In this document: positions 34,001 through 45,985 of the stretch, one piece after another
How positions within the stretch are numbered: position 1 is the stretch's first letter
Layout: every line of letters starts with the position of its first letter
DNA from: Escallonia rubra
Lineage: Eukaryota > Streptophyta > Magnoliopsida > Escalloniales > Escalloniaceae
DNA: 64,000 nucleotides
NCBI GenBank assembly: GCA_033065855.1
Contig: JAVXUO010000086.1
Coordinates: forward strand, 1-64,000
Reading direction: 5' to 3'
Program-made: the position numbers and the translations under genes
The notes under the pieces: model-generated
What the model saw: the letters and a program-made list of their open reading frames with translations, nothing else
Database searches by the model: none
What the model was told of the DNA's origin: nothing

Positions 34001-36318
34001 GTCAAAGTTTGTTCAAATAATACAAGTGGAATCTCTTAGCAAAGGTTGAAGAAGAAGACATGAATTGCAACTTTTTGACAGGCCCGGCGAAAATCGTTGC
34101 TTGAAGCGGAGTGATCTTATCAATACTCTTGCCAATGCTTTGCCGCCCCAGACAATCCATTTTAGCTGTCAAGTTGCCTCGGTCAAACTGAACCTTCAAA
34201 CTACTTACCCAACTATTCATCTTCAAGATGGAAGTACTATTGAGGCCAAGGTAATGACGCTTTACCTTCATCTCAGTTGTATAGAACTATTTGTCAAAAG
34301 GTAAACACATGCTTGAAAATGCCATAGATAATTAACTTGCATGAGTAGCAGTCAAAAGGGCGAAGATGTTGTCGGGGATGCGATTCTATGTTTGGCAGCT
34401 CTTTATTTTTGTCTTGTGAATACATCTGCAATTGTAATGCACCCTCCGTAAACGTTGACATTTCATTACTACCGAGAAATATTGTAAGATGATCATCTTA
34501 TGAACTTGTGAAGTAAAGAAGCATAAGAGTCTTTAATCTCTCCTTACTGACGGTAAAACCCATTTGCAACTTTGGTTTATTTCCTTACCAAAAACATAGC
34601 TGCAACAAAACACTAATTAGCTTGGGAAGAATCATATTTAGATCCTACGATACATTACAATATTGCATGCATCTTCAGTCAAACGTGTAGTTCAAATTTT
34701 ACGGGGTGCGATGGAGAAGGAATATCTCGTTCATGGTTTTGGAATGTCACAGGTTTTGATCGGGTGTGATGGAGCTAACTCAGTTATTGCAGATTTCCTT
34801 GAGCTTAAGCCTACGAAACTTTTCAGCCTTCTTTCTGTAAGAGGTTTAACGAACTACCCAGATGGCCATACATTCGGCCAGGAGTTTGTCCGGATGATGA
34901 AGAAAAACACTTTAACTGGAAGAATTGCAATTGATGATAAGTTGGTCTATTGGTTTGTTTCTCGGCACTCGACTCTGACTGGTAGTCTTTTTCTTCTCCT
35001 CCTTGATATCATTTTTGAAACCAAATGACCATGCAGAATTGAACTAAAAAAATGACCAGGTAGAAGACAGATTGCCCCTTCAACCACAACCATTTGCCAA
35101 AATACTTCATCTGAAGTAGTCCGGTACCAACCCAAATCATTGAAAAGGGTGTTAAAAGGCCCACTCCCATGCACAACGTAGCAAAATTAGGATGCTTAAT
35201 TAAGGGTAATATTACGAGCATGATAAAATTAATGATTGTGTTAAGAGATGATTAAACATAGGATATCCAGATATCATAAAAAGATGTATCAGTAGAGAAT
35301 TTCAGTTTACAGACGTGCATGGGTATATTTTACTTCCTTTGTCTACAAAATATTGTCCTCCTTCCTATTTTTGGATGTCTACACAAATTTGTCAATTTTG
35401 AAAACTCAAGCATTTTTATCGCTGGTATTCGTTTTTTACCACCCTATTTAAAGCAATTAAAGATGTCAATATACGAATGTATTCCAGCGCATTGAAATTG
35501 GAAACAATAGAGTCTAGTTAACAGCAGTCATCTACCCCTCCTCAAACTATGTGAAGTCAAAGAGGACAATTTTGTTTACAGATTCTCCTTGTTTAACAAT
35601 TTTTACACGGTGTGAAGTGGTGATAAAATTGCTTAAAAGTGGACAATATATTTTTTGTAGACATTCGTAATTCTCGAAAGGTTGACATTTTCTATAAGGG
35701 AGTCATAAACTGCAGTTGCCAAAAGAATTTTCATTTTTGGTTATTTCTATGTTTCTGATATAGATTGTACATTTGTACATATGAATAGGCGGAGAGGTCT
35801 CAAACAATCCGGAACTCATCAGACAATCAACTCTACAATTTTTAAAAGACTTCCCGACAGAGATAACAGAAATGATAGATACTAGCGACCCAGAATCTTT
35901 GTCATTAACACATTTGCGATATCGTGCACCATGGGACTTGCTATTCGGAAGGTTTCGTAAGGGAACAGTAACAGTAGCCGGAGATGCAATGCATGTAATG
36001 GGTCCATTCCTTGGACAAGGTGGTTCGGCAGGTTTAGAAGATGCAGTAGTGCTTGCTAGAAGCTTGGCACAGAAGATGGCAGATCTTGATTCTGTTAATT
36101 GTGGAAGGACAGAAATGGTTAGCAGGATTGGAGAAGCAATTGACCAATACGTAAAAGAGCGGAGGATGAGGGTAGTGCAGTTGTCAGCTCAAACATATCT
36201 TATTGGTATGTTGTTGCAGACTACCTCAATGCTGGCAAAGATCACTAGCATTATGTTCATGTCTATTCTCTTTGGAGATAGAGATGCTCACGTCAATTAT
36301 GACTGTGGCACTCTTTGA
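31004..36318 (+). CDS. FAD-dependent monooxygenase gene 1 (MO1/CTF2-like), six exons, intact
   Basis: Exons 31004-31092, 31178-31324, 32742-32789, 34082-34250, 34753-34981 and 35789-36318 splice with GT-AG borders in phase into 403 codons with no stop. Family: flavin-dependent aromatic hydroxylase fold (FAD_binding_3), as in plant MO1/CTF2 proteins and zeaxanthin epoxidase. Seen: the dinucleotide-binding GGGICG (residues 16-21) in [40 protein letters not shown]; the DG motif GCDGANS (155-161); and the GD motif AGDAMHVMGPFLGQGGSAGL (about 290-309), which binds FAD ribityl. The C-terminus has a hydrophobic stretch, AKITSIMFMSILFG. No plastid transit peptide is evident; it starts almost directly with the Rossmann fold, so a soluble, cytosolic enzyme is likely. 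The substrate cannot be read from sequence. A TATA box lies at 30938. Intron 2 carries an insert. Gene 2 is a tandem paralogue. Confidence 0.93.
31720..32398. repeat. Insert in intron 2 of gene 1, flanked by an imperfect direct repeat
   Basis: The stretch is bounded by two copies of a GTTAACAGC ... GATTGCTAAAGAGGTTT segment (31680-31719 and 32384-32415). Between them is a GC-richer sequence absent from the corresponding intron of gene 2. It includes two near-identical words AGCATCTCTGCTGTAATCCTAG / AGCATCTCTGTTGTAATCC (32298-32342). No terminal inverted repeats or poly(A) tail were recognised, so its class is unknown. Confidence 0.55.
33271..33560. mobile_element. Possible Stowaway-like MITE remnant
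   Basis: Begins with CCCTTCGTCCCAAC, like the common plant CTCCCTCCGTCCC terminus, followed by a purine-rich GAGAGAGAAA interior. The right end was not found. Lies in intron 3 of gene 1. Confidence 0.35.
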
Positions 36319-37372
36319 TGCATAAGCTACAACTTCGACGCATCACGTTCTCTACAGGATTTGAAATAATCTGGGTTTGATGTTAAAAACTACTTATTTT
36401 ATGTTATTCAAAGGTTTTGGTGCACAAAATTGAGCCATCATCTCCATGGGCCTTGCTTACGAGATGTAATATGCAGAAAACCTCTTGGTACAACGGAAAA
36501 GATATCTTGTTTTGGTATAGGTAATTTTATCATTTTCTATGCGACGTCCAAACAGCAGTAAAAGAAATCCATGAAAATATTTTTAGGAGCTGCTATCTCC
36601 TGAAAAGCTTATTTCAAAAAGCATTCTATGTTGAAGTATTTTTCGTGAAACAAACAGGGCTATAACCTCTATGCGCATCATATGCTTTAAGGGTGTTTCC
36701 AGTATGAAGCTAATAGCTTGAAAATCCTTGTATAGACTATCAAAATTATGGTTGAACTGGACTCTGAATGTTTTTCCTTACAGTATCAAAATTTAGCAAC
36801 ACATTTACACCTCTGGTAAAAGTGATGGAGAAAAATTGAAGCACCGATTCAAAAACTTGTTAGATACAAGTTGGAAATGGAGAAACAACTTGGCTTTGGT
36901 TGGATCAATAGACCCTCCATGGCCCTATTATAAATAAACTATCATCGCCGTATCGTTTTTCTTGGTACTAGAAGTTTTTAGGACACAAATTGCTAATCTC
37001 TTGTGACATTTTAAATAGACAACGGCAATATTCACAACAGGCAATATTCACAACAACTAGAGTCTTAAAGTATGCAAAACAACTGCAATGGCCCTTGCAT
37101 TATGCTACCAGATTGACAAAACTCTCAAAACATTCCATGTCTCAAACAACTTTTTTTTTTTTTGGAATTGATGTCTCAAACAACCTTGATATAGCTAAAA
37201 TTGACCACGAATGTTGTTGGCACAAGGCAACTCGGCGAAACACTCTAAAATAAAGTCAACCCCCCCGTAAAAGTTGGGCAAGACCCTTTGACCAAGCTTC
37301 CAGAATATTCAGCAAGCTCTTATGGGATTTAATTCTACTAGTGTTCCAACTCCTTACACATGAAACATTGAA

Positions 37373-37409
<37 letters not shown>

Positions 37410-37768
37410 CCTACTTTTCTCTAAGTTACTGCCTGTAAGAAGTGAGCATCGGAGAATTTCCCTGCTAGAGCCCTATAAGCGGTCACTCAGTTTCTCTTTT
37501 GCAGTTCAGATTCCTTTAATTTCCTTTGTTCCATATACTTTTTTTTGAGAAGCACCAAATTAGCGTCATTCTTATTACCACGATTATGGTAAGGAATCAT
37601 AGCAAGCCAGTCACATCATACTAGTCAATCTTTTTCACTCATAGGTTTTCAATCATTCAAATCGCACCCTTCTGATCATGGTAGAAGTCAGGAGTGACAA
37701 GTTAAACGAAGAAATATGTCGGAGCCATCCTGTCTTGACTCTCTCACTGAGGATAGAGAGCTTCGCCA
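36319..37768. other. Region downstream of gene 1
   Basis: AT-rich intergenic DNA. It holds a (CA)n microsatellite at 37374-37407 and a duplicated word ATGTCTCAAACAAC (37138 and 37171) around a T-run. I see no gene. Confidence 0.6.
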
Positions 37769-37834
37769 TTGCATCAAGTGGTGTCTCTGGGATGGCCCTC
37801 TAGCAGATATAATATAAGAGATCCATCAGCTAAT

Positions 37835-38165
37835 TTTTTTTCATACTACCCTCCCGGACACCCTGGAGCATCACACAGATATTGCGTGCTAATTTGCGCA
37901 TCGGTCTCATCATGCCTCTCACAATTGATCCTTCTGCCTCTCGGCACATCAAAGTTACAATTATGGCTACGACTACCCAGCCGATTCACAGATGTACCAC
38001 ATGCCGTACACGCTTTAGGCGTGGTACTTCAAAGACATGCAGTTCTTTTATTTATCCCCGACTCAGAAATACATCGGTTGTGTTCGCACTTGCTTCGGGG
38101 CAGAATTCTTCCCCACAGACCGACTCCTGTCTTAAGACATCCTTTTTCAATATACATAAAAGAAG
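37835..38165 (-). pseudogene. Possible decayed Cys-rich coding patch, family unknown
   Basis: One minus-strand frame, broken by a single TGA at about 38019-38021, reads GLWGRILPRSKCEHNRCISE before the stop and CTACGTSVNRLGSRSHNCNF after it, then CERHDETDAQISTQYLCDAP, with evenly spaced cysteines and no low-complexity bias. Plus-strand frames overlap it. I do not recognise the family, and coding status is uncertain. Confidence 0.25.
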
Positions 38166-38405
38166 TAGAGCTCCCGCCTAAGTACAAGATGACCCATATG
38201 ACACCTATGCCTGTGCAGACGATCTAGGTGAACATGCATATTAGTTCGAGACCAAACTCCAAGTTTTTTAAGAAGTCCAATGTCGCACCTTCTCAACCAT
38301 GCTTAGATGGCCTCTAGTTCAAGGAACTTCCCCTTCATTCTATCTCGGTTTTTTTGTCAACTCCCAGATTAATTCTGAAAGCACTTCGTGGTAGTCGTGT
38401 GCATC

Positions 38406-39040
38406 CAGGGGCGGACCTACCTTGTAACTTGGGGGGGGGGGGGGGGAGAGCTGAAGCACCCCTTGACTTTTGATTTTGATTTTTTTTTGGCAATTGCACC
38501 CCACCTCTCAGTTCTCTCTCCTTGAGACCCCGTCCCAGACTCTCACCTCTGTCTCTCTCTCTTTAGATCTCTCTCTACGTGAGTCACTCAGACCGGCAAC
38601 GACCAGACCAAACGGCCATGACCCACTACCTTGTGACTCCGTGAGTCGTGACTCGTCAGTCGTGAGCGGTGAGCCCGTGACGCCGGTGATGGCCACTCGT
38701 CAGATCTGGACTGGAGACAATCTCACCGACCATCGAGAGGTCTGAGACACCGACGGTGGCAACGGCCAACGGGCGACGGTCGCGGACAGACGAACATTCA
38801 GATCTGAAACATTTCTCATTTTCTCTAGCTGTTCGGCTGACGGGCAATTGCTATGCCGGCAACGCCGCGACGGGGAGGACTGAGAATTCTGCCGGTGACG
38901 TTTGCAAGTTCCAACCTCTTCTTTGCTCTGCCAGCCAGGCGCCGACGACGATGATGCGACGATGAGGCTCAACAGTGAACAACAGTCTACAGCAGCCTTA
39001 ATTTCTTGAATTTGAGGTAAGCTTGGCTATTTTCAAACAA
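38406..39040 (+). mobile_element. Left end of a hAT-like element (truncated)
   Basis: CAGGGGCGGA at 38406 is a common plant hAT terminus, followed by a run of G (38431-38446) and a CT-rich, leader-like stretch ending in a plausible splice donor (GAGGTAAGC, 39013). No transposase and no right end (TCCGCCCCTG) were found. The small open frames here are compositional. Confidence 0.5.
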
Positions 39041-39410
39041 TCTGATTTAGTTTAATTCTAGAAATCCGTATTGACATTTTAGTTTAATTTCAGTAATTGA
39101 TTCTATAGAAACATTTTTGGTTAATTTGCTTTGCTAATTCTCAATTGGTGATTATAGGAGGCCATTTTCCTTCTTCTAGTTTCTCTTTCGTTACTAGCTA
39201 ACGCCATCCACAAACTGTAAAGGCACTCCTCGACAGGGCTAAACTGTACATAATGGCAGAAGATATCTTAACGATCGTTTGGCACGAGCCAATGTAAATA
39301 AAAAAGGAAAACTAAAATAGTACTTATATGTTATGTTAACACGACCACTTAGATATTCTATGTAATAAGATTACGTGCAATTTAGAGAAAATATTAACTT
39401 CAATTTCAAA

Positions 39411-39614
39411 TAGGTGTGCAAATGGACAATTTTTTTACTATGCACAAACCGATTAAAACCGACCAAAGCGAACAGTTTAAACTGACTATACCAGACCGTC
39501 CAAACCAACAGTGTTTAATTCAGTTTTGTTCGGTTCAACATTTTTTCAGACCGACGAGTCTCGGTTTGTGATTTGACCTTCAAACCGAACTAAATCTAAC
39601 CGTGTTCATCCCTA
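39411..39614. mobile_element. Small hAT-type MITE remnant
   Basis: The ends TAGGTGTGCAAATGGAC and (reverse complement) TAGGGATGAACACGG resemble common plant hAT MITE termini. The interior has GGTTCGGTTT-like words on both strands. No target duplication is recognisable, so it is old. Confidence 0.5.
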
Positions 39615-39889
39615 CTAATTAGTTGAATATATTTGAGGATTATTAGATGGTAATTTTGAAAGCCGTGAATTGTAAAGTCGGCTATAAGTCACCACTAGAT
39701 ATCGTTGGATCATATTACTGGTGCCGTTGTTTATACGGTATTGTCAAGTTATAAGATATAATTGTTACTACATATTTTATTGAAACGTGATTGTTCAATA
39801 TATATGAGATGTAAAAAAGTACGTAGTATTTGTTATCATCGTTTTACACGCCTGATGAGTGAAATAAAAAAATGGAGTCGATTCTCGGC

Positions 39890-39897
39890 TATAAATA
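39890..39897 (+). promoter_or_regulatory. TATA box of monooxygenase gene 2
   Basis: TATAAATA 44-51 bp upstream of the ATG at 39941, followed by a leader similar to that of gene 1. Confidence 0.75.
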
Positions 39898-39940
39898 CAC
39901 TACACATAACTAGCTAGGCCTCCACGAGAGACAGAGAGAG

Positions 39941-42690
39941 ATGGATGCAACAAGTGAAGTGAATAGTCATCACGAGATTGTGATAGTTGGAGGTGGAATA
40001 TGCGGCCTTGCCACAGCCCTTGCTCTGCACAGGTTGGTTGTTTGCTTTCCTTCCCTTGCATCTTACTTACAAACTGATCCCAGTTCACCCAAGTCTGTTA
40101 AGAATATGGTGTTGCTACACCGTGACCGTAAATATGCAGGAAGGGGATAGCAAGCGTGATCTTGGAAAGATCAGAGAGTTTGCGTGCTTCGGGGGCAGGC
40201 ATCGGCATCAGGCCAAACGGTTGGCGTGCATTGGATCAACTTGGTGTCGGCTCCATCCTCAGACAAACTGCTCTTCCTATACATCTGTACGCCACTGATT
40301 CTATTTGTGTCTGTCTATTTTGTTTCTTTGTACCATATTTGCCTGATTATCGGCTTGCAATTTTCTTTCTTTAAGGCGTACCCTACACATGTGCCAGCAG
40401 AATCTTTCCTCGAACAGACTGTCAACATTGCATTTTTTTTCCTTTTAACACGTGATCTCCCCAAGTGACGAGGTGTTCAGACTTCTTAATAATGCACCGG
40501 GCTCGAAATTTTAAGAGTCCATTGATCACGAGACTCGGAAAGAAGGAAAAGGGTGACCCTCTCGTATAAAAGGACTCAAAGATTTGACGTCTTCATTCAA
40601 GAATGGGTCATGTTGTGATTTATCCGAGTCCTTCACACAACAACAACTACTAAATTTATTAACACGTTCAATAATACTTTCTAAAAAAACTTATTTATTC
40701 CCATTGAATAGTTGCCACCAAAAGTATGCAACTATTATTTAGTGTTGCCCCATAGAAAAATCAATTATGTTTCATCAATCGAGATAGTACAAAAACTTTT
40801 CTTGTCCTGGGACAAGAAAAGTTTGTTCTATATACGTAGCATCCAATAGTACAAAGTTGTTGATTACCTAGTATCCTTCTGCATTGATCAATTGTTGTTC
40901 TATCAGGTGCACTCAGCCTTCCTACTTTTTTCTCTTTACCGTGTACATTATTTGCAGTATGTTTTATGATTCAGGCACCGTTTATTTACTATTTTCATAT
41001 TCAGCTTTTATAATGATGACCAAAACAAATTTCATTTATCGTGTACGTTTATCATTTTCTATTTTTATTTTGAAAAAGTATAACTCAAATAGTATGAAAA
41101 TGTGAAATATTTTAACCTTTTTCCAGCAGCCTCTCACCCAATTACAGAAAAAAAGTAGGTAATTTTTTTTTTTTGTTAAAATGATAGAAGTATAAAATTA
41201 TATTTTCTTACTAGATACGAAAATAACGAAATGAAAATGTGAAATAAAAGCTGCAAATAAAAATGATAGATGGAAAGGCCCTACATTTTTATCTATCTAA
41301 ATTTAAAATTTAGATGTGACTACACAAGATGTTCTGCACTTTCGAACAAGTATAAGAATGCTAATTGATGTCTTTTCCTGTACATCTAACACTACTTTCT
41401 TTTACTCCAGGAGAAAAGAAATATGGCTTCAGAAGAACGATCATCGAGAAATATTAAGGTAAGTACATATACGGTGCATACTAATCTAGATATCTATATA
41501 ATAAGCGAAGCGAGAGTTTCTTTACGTAACACATCATCGAGAGATAACTTCTTTACGTCACACGTCATCGCATTATGTTTTTAATGTGAAATAAAATTAT
41601 AACCATTATAAGTGTCACTTTAGGTCTAAAATATTATCTTGGATGTGGTTCTTATTTCTTGATAAGTTAATTTTCGTATTATTAAACCTTATATAATTAA
41701 AAAATAATAATTCTAAACATTCTAAAATTCTAACAGATTCATGAACTAACTAATTAGGACTTAATTTTGACTATTACATCCTTAAAACCACTCTCTAATA
41801 TGATTATAAAAATTCATATATCTTAAAAATGAAAATAACATACTGGATTTAGAAGAGAAATAAAATGATGTTACAATTGAGATTGAAACAATAGAAATAA
41901 TGTAATAATTCGTAATCAATGTAATGATTTGTTAATATAGTATAATAGCTTTCATAATCCTTTTGTTAAATAAAAAATTTGACATTATTTTTTGGGTGGA
42001 ACCGCAGAAACAAATGAGAGTACAATTATTATTAATTAAAATTGTAATAATGATAAAGCTTATTCATAATTCTGATAGGTGAAAAGGACTTAAAACTGTA
42101 TACTAAATATGTCAATGTATCTAAAGGTATGCAAATATTATTTTGGATGTGGCCTTATTTTTAAGTTTATTTAATTTTGCGGGAACTATATAAGCGCTAT
42201 ATGAGGAAGCCTTATATAATGTGAAAACTAATTCTAAAACTTTAAGTATACGAAATTTCTAGGATTTGATTTTGACTATCGTGTTTTTAAAACTAACTCT
42301 CTCATACGAAGACAAAAAATCACGTATCTAAAAGATATAACTTATGGATATTTAGAAGAAAAAAATTATATTACAATTAATTTAAGTGTCTTGTAATGTA
42401 ATAAATGTATGTGTATTTACACGTAACATCGTCACTGAAAAAAATTATCTATATAATATATAAAATTGATAACCAAATCATAGGATAAGTTTTTGCTTTG
42501 ATAAGACCGGACAATCAACAAAGTGGCTATATAAGCATATATGAGATTTTGAAAAGAAGTCACATATGTATTAAAAAAAGGTGCAATCAAATCAAACAAT
42601 TCTTAATTATTATATTTGAGAAAATTTAAAACCTTTAAGACGCAAAAATATGATATGACTATTATATCCTAAAAATCACTATCGAATATA

Positions 42691-42723
<33 letters not shown>

Positions 42724-44402
42724 GGGAGTTGATCCGTTGATAGCGCTAGCAAAATGGGGTATTTTGCTAGCGCGATCTGGCCGTCCATCCCGAAAGATGG
42801 GCGGCCCAGATCTTTTTTTTTGCGTTTTTTTAAGTACGTCCGCTACATTATGTAGCGGACAATTTTTTTTACTTTTTTTGACAAAAATACCCTTTGTGCC
42901 CATCCGCTACATTATGTAGCGGACAAGTTTTCAGATCTTTTTTCTCTTTCTGTCTTTAATGTTCTGGCAGAAATGACAGAACATCAATGTTCTGTCTCCG
43001 AGTCCGTCCGCTACATTATGTAGCGGACAAGTTTTCAGATCTTTTTTCTCTTTCTGTCTTTAATGTTCTGACATGTACTGTCTCCGAGTCCGTCCGCTAC
43101 ATTATGTAGCGGACAAGTTTTCAGATCCCGTTACGTCCGCTATATTATGTAGCGGACAAGTAGACAGTATATTTTCTGACACATCTCTCTTTCACGTCAA
43201 TTTCTCACTTTCTCTTGTCCTTTCTCTCTCTTTCTCTCTCTTCTTTTCTCCTCAGTATGTTTGGAACAAGCTCAGCATTCATCCTCCTGTATTGATTCAG
43301 CAACTATACCTTTTAACAAACAGAAATTACAACTGAATGAGAGCAGACAAAGGAGCCAAGATTGGAAAGCTGGATGGAGGATTTTACCCGTATTTGGAAC
43401 TCCGAAGCTCACCGCCTGACTCCTTTGAGCAGAATCCGTGGCTTTCAATTCCTCTGTCTACTCTGATAAACAATATAAACACACAACCAGAGAGCTAAAA
43501 GGCCAGAAAACTCCTTCCCGAGGAAAGACTTGCCACAGTTTTCGGGATATGAAGCATATGTTTGTAGTATCAAGATGATAGGGAGGTGCTGTTCACGAGA
43601 AAACAGAGGAAGAAGAAGAAGAAGAAGCTGTTTGGTTAGAGAGGTTCTGGATTCAGAGATGGGGTCAGAGATCCTCGCCGTCCACATCATCGTCGATGTC
43701 CCGGCGCCGCTTGTCCTTGTAGTCTTCCTTCAATATCTTCTCGCCCAGTCCGGTATGTTCACCGGCAGCGACGACGCCGTCCCCCCGACCACCGCCTTAG
43801 CCCTCTTCGCCGCTGCCAGCGGCTTCTTCCTCGAACTCACCATCGGTTTCCTGTAGTTCGGCGAGACGCCGCCGCCGCCGACCGAGCTCCACACGTCCGA
43901 TTCGTCGAGCTCCAAGCCCAAGTCTAGCCCGATGAAAAGAAAATAAAAGCACAGATGAAGAGAATTTATTCGGTTGTTGAAGAAGAAGCAAATGAGGAAT
44001 GGGGGAGTGGAGTGGGGACAGCGAGAGAAAGAAAGAGAGATAGTCAGAACATAAATGAGAAAGAAAGGACAGAGAAAGAGATAGTCAGAAAGTCCGCTAC
44101 ATTATGTAGCGGACAAGTTTTCAGAGAGTATTTTTATCAAAAAATTGTCCACTACATAATGTAGCGGACGGATTTAAAAAAAAGTCAGAACAGTAGTCTC
44201 GATAGTCCGCTACATAATGTAGCGGATGGGCACAAAGGGTATTTTTGTCAAAAAAAGTCAAAAAATTGTCCGCTACATACTGTAGCGGACGTACTTAAAA
44301 AAATGCAAAAAAAAAAAATCTGGGCCGCCCATCTTTCGGGATGGACAGCCAGATCGCGCTAGCAAAATACCCCATTTTGCGAGCGCTATCAACGGATCAG
44401 CT

Positions 44403-44448
<46 letters not shown>

Positions 44449-45951
44449 AGCTGATCCCTTGACAGCGCTGGCAAAATAGGACATTTTGCCAGCGCGATCT
44501 GGCCGTCCATCATGAAAGATAGACGGCCCAGATATTTTTTTTTGCGTTTTTTTAAGTCCGTCCGCTACATAATATAGCGGACGATTTTTGGACAAAAATA
44601 CCCTCCAGCTCCGTCAGCTACATTATGTAGCGGACAGAGACAATACTTTTTTTTCTCTCTCCTTTATCTGATTAATTTTCTGACATGTTTCATGTCCGCT
44701 ACATTATGTAGTGGACAATTTTTTGACATAAATCTATCCGCTACATTATGTAGCGGACAGAGACAGACTCTTTTTCTCTTCTCCTGACATGTCTGCCTCT
44801 CATGTCCCCTCATTTCTTCTTCTTCTTCTCTCTCTCTCTCTCTTTCTTTCTCTCTCCTCTCCATCCTCCTTGCAGCAATGAAAACAACCCACAACACTGC
44901 TGGGCTGGATGAAGAAGCTCAACCCAGAGATCAATGGCGTGAACGGCTCCGAATCCAACCCCACGTCCACCACGGACCCCCACTCCACTCGAGTCTTCTT
45001 CGACAACAAGTCCCACTTCGTCGACCCCGATCCCGGCCACTCCTTCCAGGCCATCCGAGCCAAAATCTTCGGCTCCAACGACACCTCCCTGAACCCGGCA
45101 CCAATGAACGGCTTCGCACAGCAAGCTGAGTCCATGGAACCCGACATGCCCCAGAGAGTCATGAACGGGTTCGACCCCAGCATGATCCCCGTCTACAAGA
45201 CATTGGTGTCCGAATTCGCCGTCTTCGACCGGTGGTTCGCCTCCGTCCCTTCCTCCACCCAGCCTAACCGCCTCTACGTCCACTCCGCCACCTCGCACGG
45301 CGCCACCAGCAACATCCCCTCGTTGCTGGTGATGGAGAACCGGCGTCGCCGACTCGCCGCAGCAGAGGCGTTCGCCTCCTCCCCGAGCTCCGACCACCAC
45401 AACCAACAAACCCACGAAGACGCGCCCCCGCCACGCGTGATGGGTTCGTGGGTAAGCAGCCATGGCTGCCGTGAGAATGTGAGGGCGAGGGGATTGGTGC
45501 GCCTGTGTGTGAAAAAAGAAGGAGAGGCCGTACAAAGTTTCAACGGCCATTCAAACTTTGCGTAAGATAATCGGAAAGAGAAAGAGAGAGAAGGACAATG
45601 AGAGAAAGGACAGAGAAAGAGAAAAAAAAATTAGTCTGTCTACTCGTCCGCTACATAATGTAGCGGATGGAATATGAGAGTATTTTATCAAAAAATTGTC
45701 CGCTACATAATGTAGCGGACGGATTTAAAAAAAAGTCAGAACAGTAGTCTCGATAGTCCGCTACATAATGTAGCGGATGGGCACAAAGGGTATTTTTGTC
45801 AAAAAAAGTCAAAAAATCGTCCGCTATATTATGTAGCGGACGGACATAAAAAAACGCAAAAAAAAAAGATCTGGGCCGTCTATCTTTCATGATGGACGGC
45901 CAGATCGCGCTGGCAAAATGTCCTATTTTGCCAGCGCTGTCAAGGGATCAG

Positions 45952-45985
<34 letters not shown>

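Larger units (their letters stand above)
42725..44404. mobile_element. Element A: TIR element in an (AT)n microsatellite, carrying an S40 gene fragment, 1.7 kb
   Basis: The left end GGAGTTGATCCGTTGATAGC pairs with the reverse complement of the right end, GGAGCTGATCCGTTGATAGC. The inverted repeat continues about 220 bp and includes GCTAGCAAAATGGGG and CGAAAGATGGGCGGCCCAGA. (GT)n(AT)n lies immediately left (42692-42723) and (AT)n immediately right (44405-44446). Nine copies of a 23-bp palindrome lie in the terminal parts (five left, four right). The interior holds a captured host gene piece. No transposase. Confidence 0.88.

Noticed and set aside
37769-38227. 152-codon plus-strand frame between the monooxygenase genes
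   Set aside because: No domain and no homologue recognised; the opposite strand looks more coding-like, so I kept only that as a weak call.
38406-38975. Small coding frames in the hAT-like fragment
   Set aside because: Leader-type CT-rich and CG-rich sequence; no transposase similarity.
42838-45841. CRISPR-like look of the repeated 23-bp palindromes
   Set aside because: Spacing is irregular, spacers repeat each other, the units lie in transposon ends of a plant nuclear genome, and no cas genes exist.
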